5,238 bases of DNA, taken from assembly GCA_937859105.1 (NCBI GenBank), contig CALMAD010000324.1, positions 1 to 5,238 of the forward strand. The letters are read 5' to 3'. Source of the DNA: an uncultured Propionibacteriaceae bacterium. GTDB taxonomy: Bacteria; Actinomycetota; Actinomycetes; Propionibacteriales; Propionibacteriaceae. Positions within the stretch are counted from its first letter, which is position 1. Every line of letters begins with the position of its first letter. The translations under genes were made by a program, and so were the position numbers. Below, piece after piece: positions 1 to 5,238 of the stretch. Under the pieces are notes generated by a model that saw nothing but the letters and a program-made list of their open reading frames with translations, ran no database searches and was not told the origin of the DNA.

Positions 1-292
1 GCTCGGCGGAGAAGCTGTCGTGCGCCGTGGACGCCCGGATGCCCTTCACCTTGTTCGCCGCGATGGCCATGCCCATGCCGGTGCCGCAGATGAAGACCCC
101 GCGATCGGCGTCCCCCGCCGCGATGATCGTGGCGCCCTTGACGCTGACGTGCGGGTAGTCGATGTCTTCCTTCGCGCCGACCCCGACGTCGATGACCTCG
201 TCGACGCGCTCGTCGGCCTCGAGATCTTTCTTGATGGCTTCCTTGTAGTCGTACCCGGCAATGTCGGCGGCGACGACGACTCGCAGACCCAT
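1..292 (-). CDS. RpiB/LacA/LacB-family sugar-phosphate isomerase, N-terminal part (3' end outside window)
   Basis: The 97 visible codons start MGLRVVVAAD and run off the window edge; family members are about 150 residues, so roughly a third is missing. The fold is the Rossmann-like RpiB/LacAB isomerase, a cytosolic aldose-ketose phosphate isomerase. Visible hallmarks are D10 in the DxAG motif (10-13), DYPH (46-49), the catalytic-cysteine loop CGTGMG (69-74) and AANK (78-81), followed by GIRA and AHDSFSAE (90-97). Classical RpiB has His after the Asp (DHAG); here it is Ile (DIAG). The AHDSFSAE segment resembles the THDTYSAE of erythritol-pathway EryI/DerI isomerases as I remember them. I therefore infer a tetrulose- or related sugar-phosphate isomerase of catabolism; ribose-5-phosphate isomerase B remains possible. 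The ATG at 292 is supported by an AAGGGA site 5 nt upstream. A DeoR repressor gene lies just upstream, with a half-site-rich spacer between. Family assignment is secure, substrate is not. Confidence 0.88.
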   Translation of the reverse strand, partial: MGLRVVVAADIAGYDYKEAIKKDLEADERVDEVIDVGVGAKEDIDYPHVSVKGATIIAAGDADRGVFICGTGMGMAIAANKVKGIRASTAHDSFSAE

Positions 293-297
293 GGCGT

Positions 298-303
298 TCC
301 CTT
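298..303 (-). promoter_or_regulatory. Shine-Dalgarno of the isomerase gene
   Basis: On the minus strand this reads AAGGGA (within GGAAGGGA) with a 5-nt spacer to the ATG at 292-290. It fixes the isomerase start; no other in-frame start nearby is as well placed. Confidence 0.6.
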
Positions 304-325
304 CCGCATCGGCGACGATGCTTCT

Positions 326-385
326 TCACACGGATTGTGATGAAAGTATCACGTTCAGTGATAGATCCACCATAGTTTGTGTGAC
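326..385 (-). promoter_or_regulatory. Candidate operator/promoter region of the isomerase gene (half-site ladder)
   Basis: Read on the plus strand, the half-sites are TCACA 326-330, TGTGA 336-340 (GTGAT 337-341), ATCAC 348-352, GTGAT 358-362 and the variant GTGAC 381-385. They form three overlapping perfect dyads: TCACA-N5-TGTGA, GTGAT-N6-ATCAC and ATCAC-N5-GTGAT. Successive half-sites are about 10-12 bp apart, close to one helical turn. Bases 321-390 are about 41 percent GC by hand count, against clearly higher GC in the flanking genes, as expected of a promoter. On the minus strand, GATACT and TATGGT are possible -10 elements and TTGGTC a possible -35, but no pair has both good matches and good spacing, so I do not place the promoter exactly. 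The location between a DeoR-family gene and the isomerase suggests the DeoR protein binds here; that is inference. Confidence 0.55.
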
Positions 386-403
386 CAATGCTGGCCCGGA
401 CGC

Positions 404-417
404 GGCGTCGCCACGCC
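404..417 (-). other. Short hairpin downstream of the DeoR-family gene
   Basis: On the minus strand, GGCGT, a GGCG loop and ACGCC form a perfect 5-bp stem starting 15 nt after the deoR stop codon. No T-run follows, so it is not a convincing intrinsic terminator. It could slow transcription or protect the 3' end, or be a chance structure in GC-rich DNA. Confidence 0.2.
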
Positions 418-431
418 CCTGGTGTGCGAGC

Positions 432-1238
432 CTAGGACGCCTTCGCGGCGCTGACTACCTCTAACGGGACGCCCGTTTCGGTCAGGGCGCGGCGCATATT
501 CTCATCGACGCCGTCGTCGGTAAACACCGTGTCGAACTCGGTGAGCGCGGCGAACGAATACAGCGCGCGGCGCGCGAACTTGGTGTGGTCGAGGATGAGG
601 AACCGGCGCCGGGCCGAGGCCATCATCTGCCGCTTGATCTGCGAGGCGTCCTCGTGCGGGTGGAAGCAGCGGCCGTCCGCAATGCCGGACGCCGACAGGA
701 TCGCGACGTCCGCGCGCAGCTCGCCGAGCTGCGCGACCGTCGCCGACCCCATGAGCGATTCGGCCCACGGCTGGTAGGTGCCGCCGGCCACGATCAGCCG
801 GACGCCGCTGCTGTGGCCCACCTCGCGCGCGACGAGCAGCGAGTTCGTGATCACCGTCAGGGGCGTGACGTCGAGCGCGCGCAGGGTCCAGACGCCGGAG
901 GTCGAATCGTCGAGCATGAGCGCCATGCCGGGGTTGATGCGCTGGGCGACCGCGTGGCCGAGCGCCTGCTTCAGCGCGACGTTCTGGTCGAGCCGGAACG
1001 ACGCGGACGCCTCGTGCAGCCCCGTCGCCATGGCCGAGACCGTGCCGCGGCCGCGCTGGACGATGCCGGCCTCCTCGAGCGCGGCGACGTCGCGGTAGAT
1101 CGTCATCGCCGAGACTCCGGCGGCGCTGGCGAGCTCGTCGACGGTCACGGTGCCGCGGGTCACCACCCGCTCGGCGATCATCAGCCGCCGCTCCTGCTGG
1201 TCGCTCGCACTGCCCCGCCCCGTATGCCGCTCGCTCAC
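432..1238 (-). CDS. DeoR-family transcriptional regulator
   Basis: This is a 268-residue protein of normal length for DeoR/GlpR-type repressors, which bind DNA through an N-terminal winged helix and release it when a sugar phosphate binds the C-terminal domain. The helix-turn-helix spans about 17-66, with VDELASAAG followed by the recognition helix SAMTIYRDVAALEEAG (43-58). The effector domain (about 84-245) shows the family landmarks in order: LDDSTS (109-114), VITNS (129-133), AGG (151-153), IKRQM (201-205), LDHTKF (216-221) and FTDDG (239-243). The GTG start has a full AGGAGG 4 nt upstream; the first internal Met (residue 20) would remove the start of the HTH. It follows truB after 139 bp and precedes the isomerase gene in the same direction. 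By context it probably represses that gene and its downstream partners, and possibly itself. The effector is unknown, likely the phosphorylated sugar of that pathway. Confidence 0.93.
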   Translation of the reverse strand: MSERHTGRGSASDQQERRLMIAERVVTRGTVTVDELASAAGVSAMTIYRDVAALEEAGIVQRGRGTVSAMATGLHEASASFRLDQNVALKQALGHAVAQRINPGMALMLDDSTSGVWTLRALDVTPLTVITNSLLVAREVGHSSGVRLIVAGGTYQPWAESLMGSATVAQLGELRADVAILSASGIADGRCFHPHEDASQIKRQMMASARRRFLILDHTKFARRALYSFAALTEFDTVFTDDGVDENMRRALTETGVPLEVVSAAKAS

Positions 1239-1242
1239 CCTG

Positions 1243-1248
1243 CCTCCT
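1243..1248 (-). promoter_or_regulatory. Strong Shine-Dalgarno deciding the GTG start of the DeoR-family gene
   Basis: The minus strand reads AGGAGG, then CAGG, then GTG. The 4-nt spacer is a little short, but the match is perfect and supports GTG at 1238 over the internal ATG 19 codons later. Confidence 0.65.
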
Positions 1249-1262
1249 CGCGCGTCAGCGTA

Positions 1263-1279
1263 GCGGAGGGGTGCTCCGC
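1263..1279 (-). other. Hairpin just upstream of the DeoR-gene ribosome binding site
   Basis: GCGGAG (1263-1268) and CTCCGC (1274-1279) form a perfect 6-bp stem with a 5-nt loop, ending 14 bp from the Shine-Dalgarno in the untranslated leader. There is no T-run. It might influence mRNA stability or ribosome access for the repressor gene, but a chance stem in GC-rich DNA is also plausible. The rest of the spacer (1280-1335) is GC-rich with small GGCGCC palindromes. I found no clear promoter, so the DeoR gene may depend on read-through from truB or on an unrecognised promoter. Confidence 0.25.
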
Positions 1280-1335
1280 GGGCGCCGGCGGCGGGTCGGC
1301 GTGCCCACCGGGGACACGGTTCGCCCGGCGGCGCC

Positions 1336-1349
1336 GAGCCACACGGCTC
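1336..1349 (-). terminator. Weak hairpin after truB, possible partial terminator
   Basis: On the minus strand, GAGCC, a GTGT loop and GGCTC form a perfect 5-bp stem directly overlapping the end of the 15-bp repeat, about 30 nt after the truB stop. There is no following T-run, so factor-independent termination would be weak. Low confidence. Confidence 0.2.
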
Positions 1350-1390
1350 AGATCAGCAGGGATCAGATCAGCAGGGATCAGATCAGCACG
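1346..1390. repeat. Three-copy 15-bp tandem repeat spanning the truB stop codon
   Basis: The copies, on the plus strand, are 1346-1360 (GCTCAGATCAGCAGG), 1361-1375 (GATCAGATCAGCAGG) and 1376-1390 (GATCAGATCAGCACG). Each outer copy differs from the middle one at a single base. On the minus strand every copy contains CTG-ATC-TGA. Since 15 is a multiple of three, all three TGA codons are in the truB frame: the first ends truB, and the next two fall 5 and 10 codons later. The last four codons of truB lie within the first repeat copy. This looks like local slippage duplication of the gene end. Confidence 0.9.
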
Positions 1391-2274
1391 GCCACGGGGA
1401 CGCTCCCCGCCGCGGCGGGTCGGTACAGGGCGATCAGACGGCCGTCGGCGATGATCCCCGTCGGGTCCTCGGGGACGCCGACGTCCAGCGGACGCCCCAC
1501 CGCCACGTCGGCGGCGCGGGCGGCGTCCACCTCGACGACGGGGAGGCAGGCGCGCGCCGCGTCCGCCAACGAGGTCAGGTCGAGCGGCACCCGCTGGCCG
1601 GGGGCGAGGTCGCCGAGCACGGCGTCCCAGGTGGCGTCCGCGAGCGTGAACGGGCCGACGCGGGTGCGCCGGAGGGCGGTGAGGTGGCCGCCGGCGCCCA
1701 GGTCCCGACCGAGATCCCGGGCCAGCGCCCGGATGTAGGTGCCCGAGCTGCACTCCACCGTGACGCCGACGTCGAGCACCGGCACCCCGTCGGCCTCCGC
1801 CTCCCGGACGCCCAGCACGTCGAACCGCGACACCGTCACCGGACGCCCGGCCAGCTCCACCGCCTCGCCCTTCCGGACGCGGGCGTACGAGCGCTGGCCG
1901 CCCACCTTGATCGCCGAGACCGCCGACGGCACCTGGACGATCGCGCCTCGGTAGGCCCCGACGGCGTCCGAGACGGCGGCCGCCGTGAGGCCGGCCGCAC
2001 CGGCGGCGTCCGTGATCTCGCCCTCGGCGTCGTCGGTGATCGTCGCCTGCCCCAACCTGATCGTCGCGTCGTACGCCTTGTCGGCGAGGGTGAGGTGGGT
2101 GAGCAGGCGCGTCCCCTTGCCGACGCCGAGCAGCAGGACGCCGGTCGCCATCGGGTCGAGCGTGCCGGCGTGCCCGATCTTCTTTTGGCCCAACGCGCGA
2201 CGAGCCCGCGAGACCACCTGGTGAGAGGTGATGCCCGCGGGCTTGTCGACGATGAGGAGTCCGGAGGCGTCCAT
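1378..2274 (-). CDS. truB: tRNA pseudouridine(55) synthase TruB
   Basis: This cytosolic enzyme converts uridine 55 in the T-loop of most tRNAs to pseudouridine. The 298-residue length is normal. Motifs in order are LLIVDKPAGITSHQVV (6-21) and GHAGTLDPMATGVL (34-47) with catalytic Asp40. These are followed by KAYDATIRLG (66-75) with the conserved Tyr68, QVPSAVSAIKVGGQRSYARV (114-133) and CSSGTYIRALARDLG (175-189), then HLTALRRTRVGPF and a C-terminal RNA-binding TruB_C-type region from about 225. The ATG at 2274 lies 21 bp after the rbfA stop. I see no Shine-Dalgarno in front of it (the leader ends CCCGCACCCC), so it is probably translated by coupling to rbfA. The stop lies in a 15-bp tandem repeat. 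truB is often followed by ribF in actinobacteria; here a DeoR-family gene follows instead. Confidence 0.97.
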   Translation of the reverse strand: MDASGLLIVDKPAGITSHQVVSRARRALGQKKIGHAGTLDPMATGVLLLGVGKGTRLLTHLTLADKAYDATIRLGQATITDDAEGEITDAAGAAGLTAAAVSDAVGAYRGAIVQVPSAVSAIKVGGQRSYARVRKGEAVELAGRPVTVSRFDVLGVREAEADGVPVLDVGVTVECSSGTYIRALARDLGRDLGAGGHLTALRRTRVGPFTLADATWDAVLGDLAPGQRVPLDLTSLADAARACLPVVEVDAARAADVAVGRPLDVGVPEDPTGIIADGRLIALYRPAAAGSVPVAVLI

Positions 2275-2295
2275 GGGGTGCGGGTCGCCGCGCGG

Positions 2296-2748
2296 CTACC
2301 CCGCGTCCCCCTCCTCGTTCTCGCGCTTGCGGTACGGATCGGCCTCCCCGGCGTGGGACGCCTGCGCGGCCTGGGCGGCCACGTCGGCGTCCGACTGGCG
2401 AGCCTTGGCGAGCAGCGCCTCGATCTCGGCGGCGGACTCGGGCACGGCGTCCAGCGCGAACTGGATCGTCGGCGTGAACTTCATGCCGAGCTGCTTGCCG
2501 ACCGTCGAGCGGATCAGGCCGGTCGCCGAGCGCAGCGCGGCGGCCGTGCCCGCGACCTCCTGCGCCGCGTTCTCGGGTGAGGTCGGCATGACCGTGTAGA
2601 ACACGGTCGCCTCGCGCCCGTCGCCGGTGAGCCGGACGTCGGTGATCGTGACGAACCCGAGCCGCGGATCCTTGATCCGCCGTTCGAGCATGTCCGCCAC
2701 GATCACCTTGATCTGCTCGGCGACCTTGATGTAGCGGGGGTTACCCAT
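2296..2748 (-). CDS. rbfA: 30S ribosome-binding factor RbfA
   Basis: RbfA is a small KH-fold protein that binds the 30S subunit near the 5' helix of 16S rRNA and assists late maturation and cold adaptation. The 150-residue protein shows the family core: MGNPRYIKVAEQIKVIVADM (1-20, first helix), IKDPRLGFVTITDVRLTGD (25-43, first strand region), ATVFYTV (47-53), and LGMKFTPTIQFALD (87-100) with the following helix to about 117. The tail (118-150) is Ala-rich and then charged, and is probably disordered, as is common in actinobacterial homologues. Its ATG has a perfect AGGAGG 5 nt upstream that overlaps the infB stop. It lies between infB and truB, the standard order. Confidence 0.97.
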   Translation of the reverse strand: MGNPRYIKVAEQIKVIVADMLERRIKDPRLGFVTITDVRLTGDGREATVFYTVMPTSPENAAQEVAGTAAALRSATGLIRSTVGKQLGMKFTPTIQFALDAVPESAAEIEALLAKARQSDADVAAQAAQASHAGEADPYRKRENEEGDAG

Positions 2749-2753
2749 GCGTT

Positions 2754-2759
2754 CCTCCT
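2754..2759 (-). promoter_or_regulatory. rbfA Shine-Dalgarno overlapping the infB stop codon
   Basis: The minus strand reads TAGGAGGAACGC then ATG. The TAG (2760-2758) ends infB and its AG is the start of the AGGAGG site (2759-2754), with 5 nt to the rbfA ATG. Ribosomes finishing infB stop on the rbfA binding site, an arrangement that favours translational coupling. Confidence 0.8.
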
Positions 2760-5238
2760 AGTCGCGCGGCTTCTCGACCATCTCGTACGTCTGGATGACG
2801 TCGCCGGTCTTGATGTCGGAGAAGTTCGCGAGCGTCATGCCGCACTCGTACCCCTCGCGCACCTCGGTGACGTCGTCCTTCTCGCGCCGCAGCGACGCGA
2901 TGGACGTGTCGGTCACGACCACGCCGTCACGCAGCAGGCGAGCCTTCGCGTTGCGGCGGATCAGGCCGTCCATGACGAGACAGCCGGCGATGTTGCCGAA
3001 CTTGGAGCTGCGGAAGATCTCGCGGATCTCCGCCTCGCCCAGCACGTGCTCCTCGAACACGGGCTTGAGCATGCCCTTGAGCGCGGCCTCCACGTCGTCG
3101 ATCGCCTGGTAGATGATCGAGTAGTAGCGGATGTCGACGCCCTCGGCGTCGGCCAGCTGTGTGGCCTTGCCCTGGGCCCGGACGTTGTAGCCGATGATGA
3201 CCGCGTTGGACGCCGCCGCGAGGGTGACGTTCGTCTCGGTGATCGCGCCGACGCCGCGGTCGATGATCCGCAGATCCACCTCGTCGCTGACCTCGATGCC
3301 GAGCAGCGCGTCCTCCAGCGCCTCGACCGAGCCGGCCGAATCGCCCTTGAGGATGAGGTTGAGCTCCTGCGTCTCGCCCTTCTCGAGCTGGGCGAAGATC
3401 TCGTCCAGCGTCTTGCGGCGCGTCGACTTCGCGAGCATGGCGGCGCGCTGGCGCGCCTCCCGCTTGTCGGCGATCTGCCGGGCCATCCGGTCGTCGTCCA
3501 CCACGAGGAAGTTGTCGCCGGCGCCCGGAACGGACGTCAGGCCGAGCACCTGCACCGGCATGGACGGCGGAGCCTCGTCGACGGTTTCGCCCCGGTCGTT
3601 GATCATCGCGCGGACGCGGCCGTGGGCCGAGCCGGCGACGATCGAGTCGCCCGTGTGCAGGGTGCCGCGGTGAACGAGGACGGTCGCGACCGGGCCACGG
3701 CCCTTGTCGAGGTGCGCCTCGATCGCCACGCCCTGGGCGGGCATGTCGGGGTTCGCGCGCAGATCGAGGGACGCGTCGGCCGTCAGGACGATCGCCTCCA
3801 GCAGCCGCTCGAGGCCCTCGTGCGTCACCGCGGACACGTCGACGAACATGGTGTCGCCGCCGTACTCCTCGGGCACCAGCCCGTACTCGGTGAGCTGCCC
3901 GCGGACCTTCGCTGGGTCGGCGCCGGGCTTGTCGATCTTGTTGACCGCCACGACGATCGGCACGTCGGCCGCCTTCGCGTGGTTCAACGCCTCGATCGTC
4001 TGCGGCATCACGCCGTCGTCGGCCGCCACCACGAGCACCGCGATGTCGGTCGACTTCGCACCACGGGCACGCATGGCGGTGAACGCCTCGTGACCCGGGG
4101 TGTCGATGAACGTTATCGCGCGCTCTTCGCCCTCGACCTCGGTCTCGACCTGGTAGGCGCCTATGGCCTGCGTGATGCCGCCGGCCTCCTTCGCCACGAC
4201 GTTCGAATGCCGGACCGCGTCCAGCAGCTTCGTCTTGCCGTGGTCGACGTGGCCCATGACCGTGACGGCCGGCGGGCGGGACTCCAGGTCTTCCTCGTCG
4301 CCCTCGTCTTCGCCGAACTCGATGTCGAAGCTCTCCAGCAACTCGCGGTCCTCGTCCTCCGGGGAGACGACCTCGATGTTGTAGTTGAGCTCGGCACCCA
4401 GCACCTGCAGGGTGTCGTCGGCGACCGACTGGGTCGCGTTCACCATCTCGCCCAGGTTGAACAGCACCTGCACGAGGCTGGCCGGATCGACGCTGATCTT
4501 CTCGGCGAGATCCGTCAGGGACGCCCCGCGGCGCAGGCGAACGGTCTCGCCGTTGCCGTGCCGGATGCGGACGCCACCGATCGTCGGCGCCTCCATCTGG
4601 TCGAACTCTTGACGGCGCTGCTTCTTGCTCTTGCGACCGCGCCGCGACTGCCCGCCCGGACGCCCGAAGGCGCCCTGCGTGCCGGAACCGCCACGGCCGC
4701 CACGGCCACCGCGACCGCCGCCGATCGGGCCCGTCGGGCCGCCCGGGGCACCACCGCGACCCGGGCCGCCGCCCGGGCGACCGCGGCCGGGACCACCGGA
4801 GCCCCCGCCGCGACGCGACGGGGCCTGCAGCGAGCTGGACGCATGCTTCGGCATCATGCCCGGGTTCGGGCGCGGCATGCCCGCCACGCCGCCCGAGCCG
4901 CCGGGACGCGGGCCCGGACGGGCTCCGTCGCCACCGGGACGCCCGCCCGGACGCGGCGCACCGCGCTCGGGACGACCGTCGGAACGCTGACCGCCCTCGG
5001 GGCGCTGGCGCCGGACGCCCATGCCCTGGCTGGACGCGAACGGGTTGTTGCCGGGACGCGGGGCCCCGGGACGCCGCTGCGAGCCTTGGCCGGGCAGACC
5101 GCCCGTGCCACCCGGACGCGGGCCGGGACGCGGCCCCGGCGTCGGGCGCGGGCCGCCCGCCGGGGCGGACGGACGCGGCGGCTGCGGGGTCGGCGACCCG
5201 GGAGCCGTCGACCCGGCGGTGCAGTTCGTGTGCGGTCT
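2758..5238 (-). CDS. infB: Translation initiation factor IF-2 (5' end outside window)
   Basis: IF-2 is the GTPase that brings fMet-tRNA to the 30S P-site and promotes 50S joining. The frame is open to the window edge: 72 codons lie upstream of the Met at 5022, including [15 protein letters not shown], a conserved actinobacterial IF-2 segment. That Met is internal, and the true start and first IF2_N domain are off the window. The 826 visible codons (numbered from the internal Met) comprise a Gly/Arg/Pro-rich linker to about 130, a basic KSKKQRRQ stretch, an IF2_N-like domain (about 149-218) and an acidic hinge (220-247). The G domain follows, with G1 GHVDHGKT (257-264), switch I GGITQ (281-285), G3 DTPGHE (307-312), G4 NKID (361-364) and G5 SA (397-398). 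Domains II and III come next, then a C-terminal fMet-tRNA-binding domain with GYECG (724-728). All GTPase motifs are intact. Confidence 0.98.
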   Translation of the reverse strand, partial: RPHTNCTAGSTAPGSPTPQPPRPSAPAGGPRPTPGPRPGPRPGGTGGLPGQGSQRRPGAPRPGNNPFASSQGMGVRRQRPEGGQRSDGRPERGAPRPGGRPGGDGARPGPRPGGSGGVAGMPRPNPGMMPKHASSSLQAPSRRGGGSGGPGRGRPGGGPGRGGAPGGPTGPIGGGRGGRGGRGGSGTQGAFGRPGGQSRRGRKSKKQRRQEFDQMEAPTIGGVRIRHGNGETVRLRRGASLTDLAEKISVDPASLVQVLFNLGEMVNATQSVADDTLQVLGAELNYNIEVVSPEDEDRELLESFDIEFGEDEGDEEDLESRPPAVTVMGHVDHGKTKLLDAVRHSNVVAKEAGGITQAIGAYQVETEVEGEERAITFIDTPGHEAFTAMRARGAKSTDIAVLVVAADDGVMPQTIEALNHAKAADVPIVVAVNKIDKPGADPAKVRGQLTEYGLVPEEYGGDTMFVDVSAVTHEGLERLLEAIVLTADASLDLRANPDMPAQGVAIEAHLDKGRGPVATVLVHRGTLHTGDSIVAGSAHGRVRAMINDRGETVDEAPPSMPVQVLGLTSVPGAGDNFLVVDDDRMARQIADKREARQRAAMLAKSTRRKTLDEIFAQLEKGETQELNLILKGDSAGSVEALEDALLGIEVSDEVDLRIIDRGVGAITETNVTLAAASNAVIIGYNVRAQGKATQLADAEGVDIRYYSIIYQAIDDVEAALKGMLKPVFEEHVLGEAEIREIFRSSKFGNIAGCLVMDGLIRRNAKARLLRDGVVVTDTSIASLRREKDDVTEVREGYECGMTLANFSDIKTGDVIQTYEMVEKPRD
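4633..5238 (-). other. Low-complexity Gly/Arg/Pro-rich linker of IF-2
   Basis: About 200 codons are dominated by Gly, Pro and Arg (RPGG, PGRG and RGG-like runs such as [11 protein letters not shown]). The segment is probably disordered and joins the N-terminal part of IF-2 to its conserved core. Length and composition of this segment vary widely between actinobacteria. The DNA is extremely GC-rich with imperfect short repeats, so it is a plausible place for length polymorphism or assembly error. Confidence 0.8.

Noticed and set aside
336..353. CRP/cAMP-receptor type site (TGTGA...TCAC)
   Set aside because: The canonical CRP site has a 6-bp gap between TGTGA and TCACA; here the gap is 8 bp and the right arm reads TCACG. 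The ladder of alternating half-sites fits another regulator better.
1346..1390. CRISPR-like or mobile-element repeat
   Set aside because: The repeat units are 15 bp and directly adjacent with no spacers, inverted ends or transposase, so a simple tandem duplication explains them.
585..1454. Plus-strand open frame of 289 codons opposite the DeoR-family gene
   Set aside because: The composition is dominated by Arg, Ala and Gly with no motifs, and the opposite strand encodes an intact DeoR-family protein.
1235..1753. Minus-strand open frame crossing the truB end, with an ADLIP repeat
   Set aside because: It is an alternative frame of truB. The peptide repeat merely reflects the 15-bp DNA repeat, and the protein is otherwise low-complexity Arg/Pro/Gly.
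1684..2580. Long plus-strand open frame of 298 codons opposite truB and rbfA
   Set aside because: truB and rbfA carry complete conserved motifs on the other strand. The plus-strand product is Arg/Gly/Asp-rich with no recognisable domain, as expected from high-GC antisense frames.
4625..4990. Plus-strand proline-rich open frame opposite the IF-2 linker
   Set aside because: It is the antisense reading of the Gly/Arg/Pro-rich codons of infB. Its Pro runs mirror the Gly codons and it has no independent start signal or family resemblance.
2758..5022. Treating the Met at 5022 as the IF-2 start
   Set aside because: The frame stays open for 72 more codons to the window edge and includes the conserved PRPGNNPF...QGMG segment, so the Met is internal.

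Overview
This is a high-GC window in which every supported gene lies on the minus strand. Gene content and protein style point to an actinobacterium (Actinomycetota). IF-2 has the long Gly/Arg/Pro-rich linker and the RPGNNPF...QGMG segment typical of that phylum, third positions are strongly GC-biased, and starts carry AGGAGG-type Shine-Dalgarno sites. A finer placement, perhaps Micrococcales or Propionibacteriales, is a guess.

Read in the direction of transcription (high to low coordinates), the window opens inside infB (5238-2758, 5' end outside the window). rbfA (2748-2296) follows after 9 bp, and truB (2274-1378) after a further 21 bp. This is the conserved bacterial translation and ribosome-maturation cluster: initiation factor IF-2, the 30S maturation factor RbfA and tRNA pseudouridine-55 synthase. 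The infB stop codon overlaps the rbfA Shine-Dalgarno, so translational coupling is likely.

A 139-bp spacer (1377-1239) holds a three-copy 15-bp tandem repeat. It starts inside the end of truB and repeats the truB stop codon in frame. Two small hairpins lie nearby. After the spacer comes a DeoR-family repressor (1238-432, GTG start, strong Shine-Dalgarno). A second 139-bp spacer (431-293) is conspicuously AT-richer and carries a ladder of GTGAT/ATCAC-type half-sites about 10-12 bp apart. It leads into the 5' part of an RpiB/LacA/LacB-family sugar-phosphate isomerase (292-1, 3' end outside the window). Its sequence resembles the EryI/DerI (tetrulose-phosphate isomerase) branch more than classical ribose-5-phosphate isomerase B.

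The window is therefore a junction between a housekeeping translation operon and what looks like a regulated carbohydrate-catabolic module. My inference is that the DeoR protein controls the isomerase gene, and whatever lies beyond it, through the half-site ladder. There is no sign of phage, IS elements, CRISPR, tRNA or rRNA. I see no clear evidence of a wholly new system; the points most worth following are the operator ladder, the identity of the isomerase and the repeat at the truB end.
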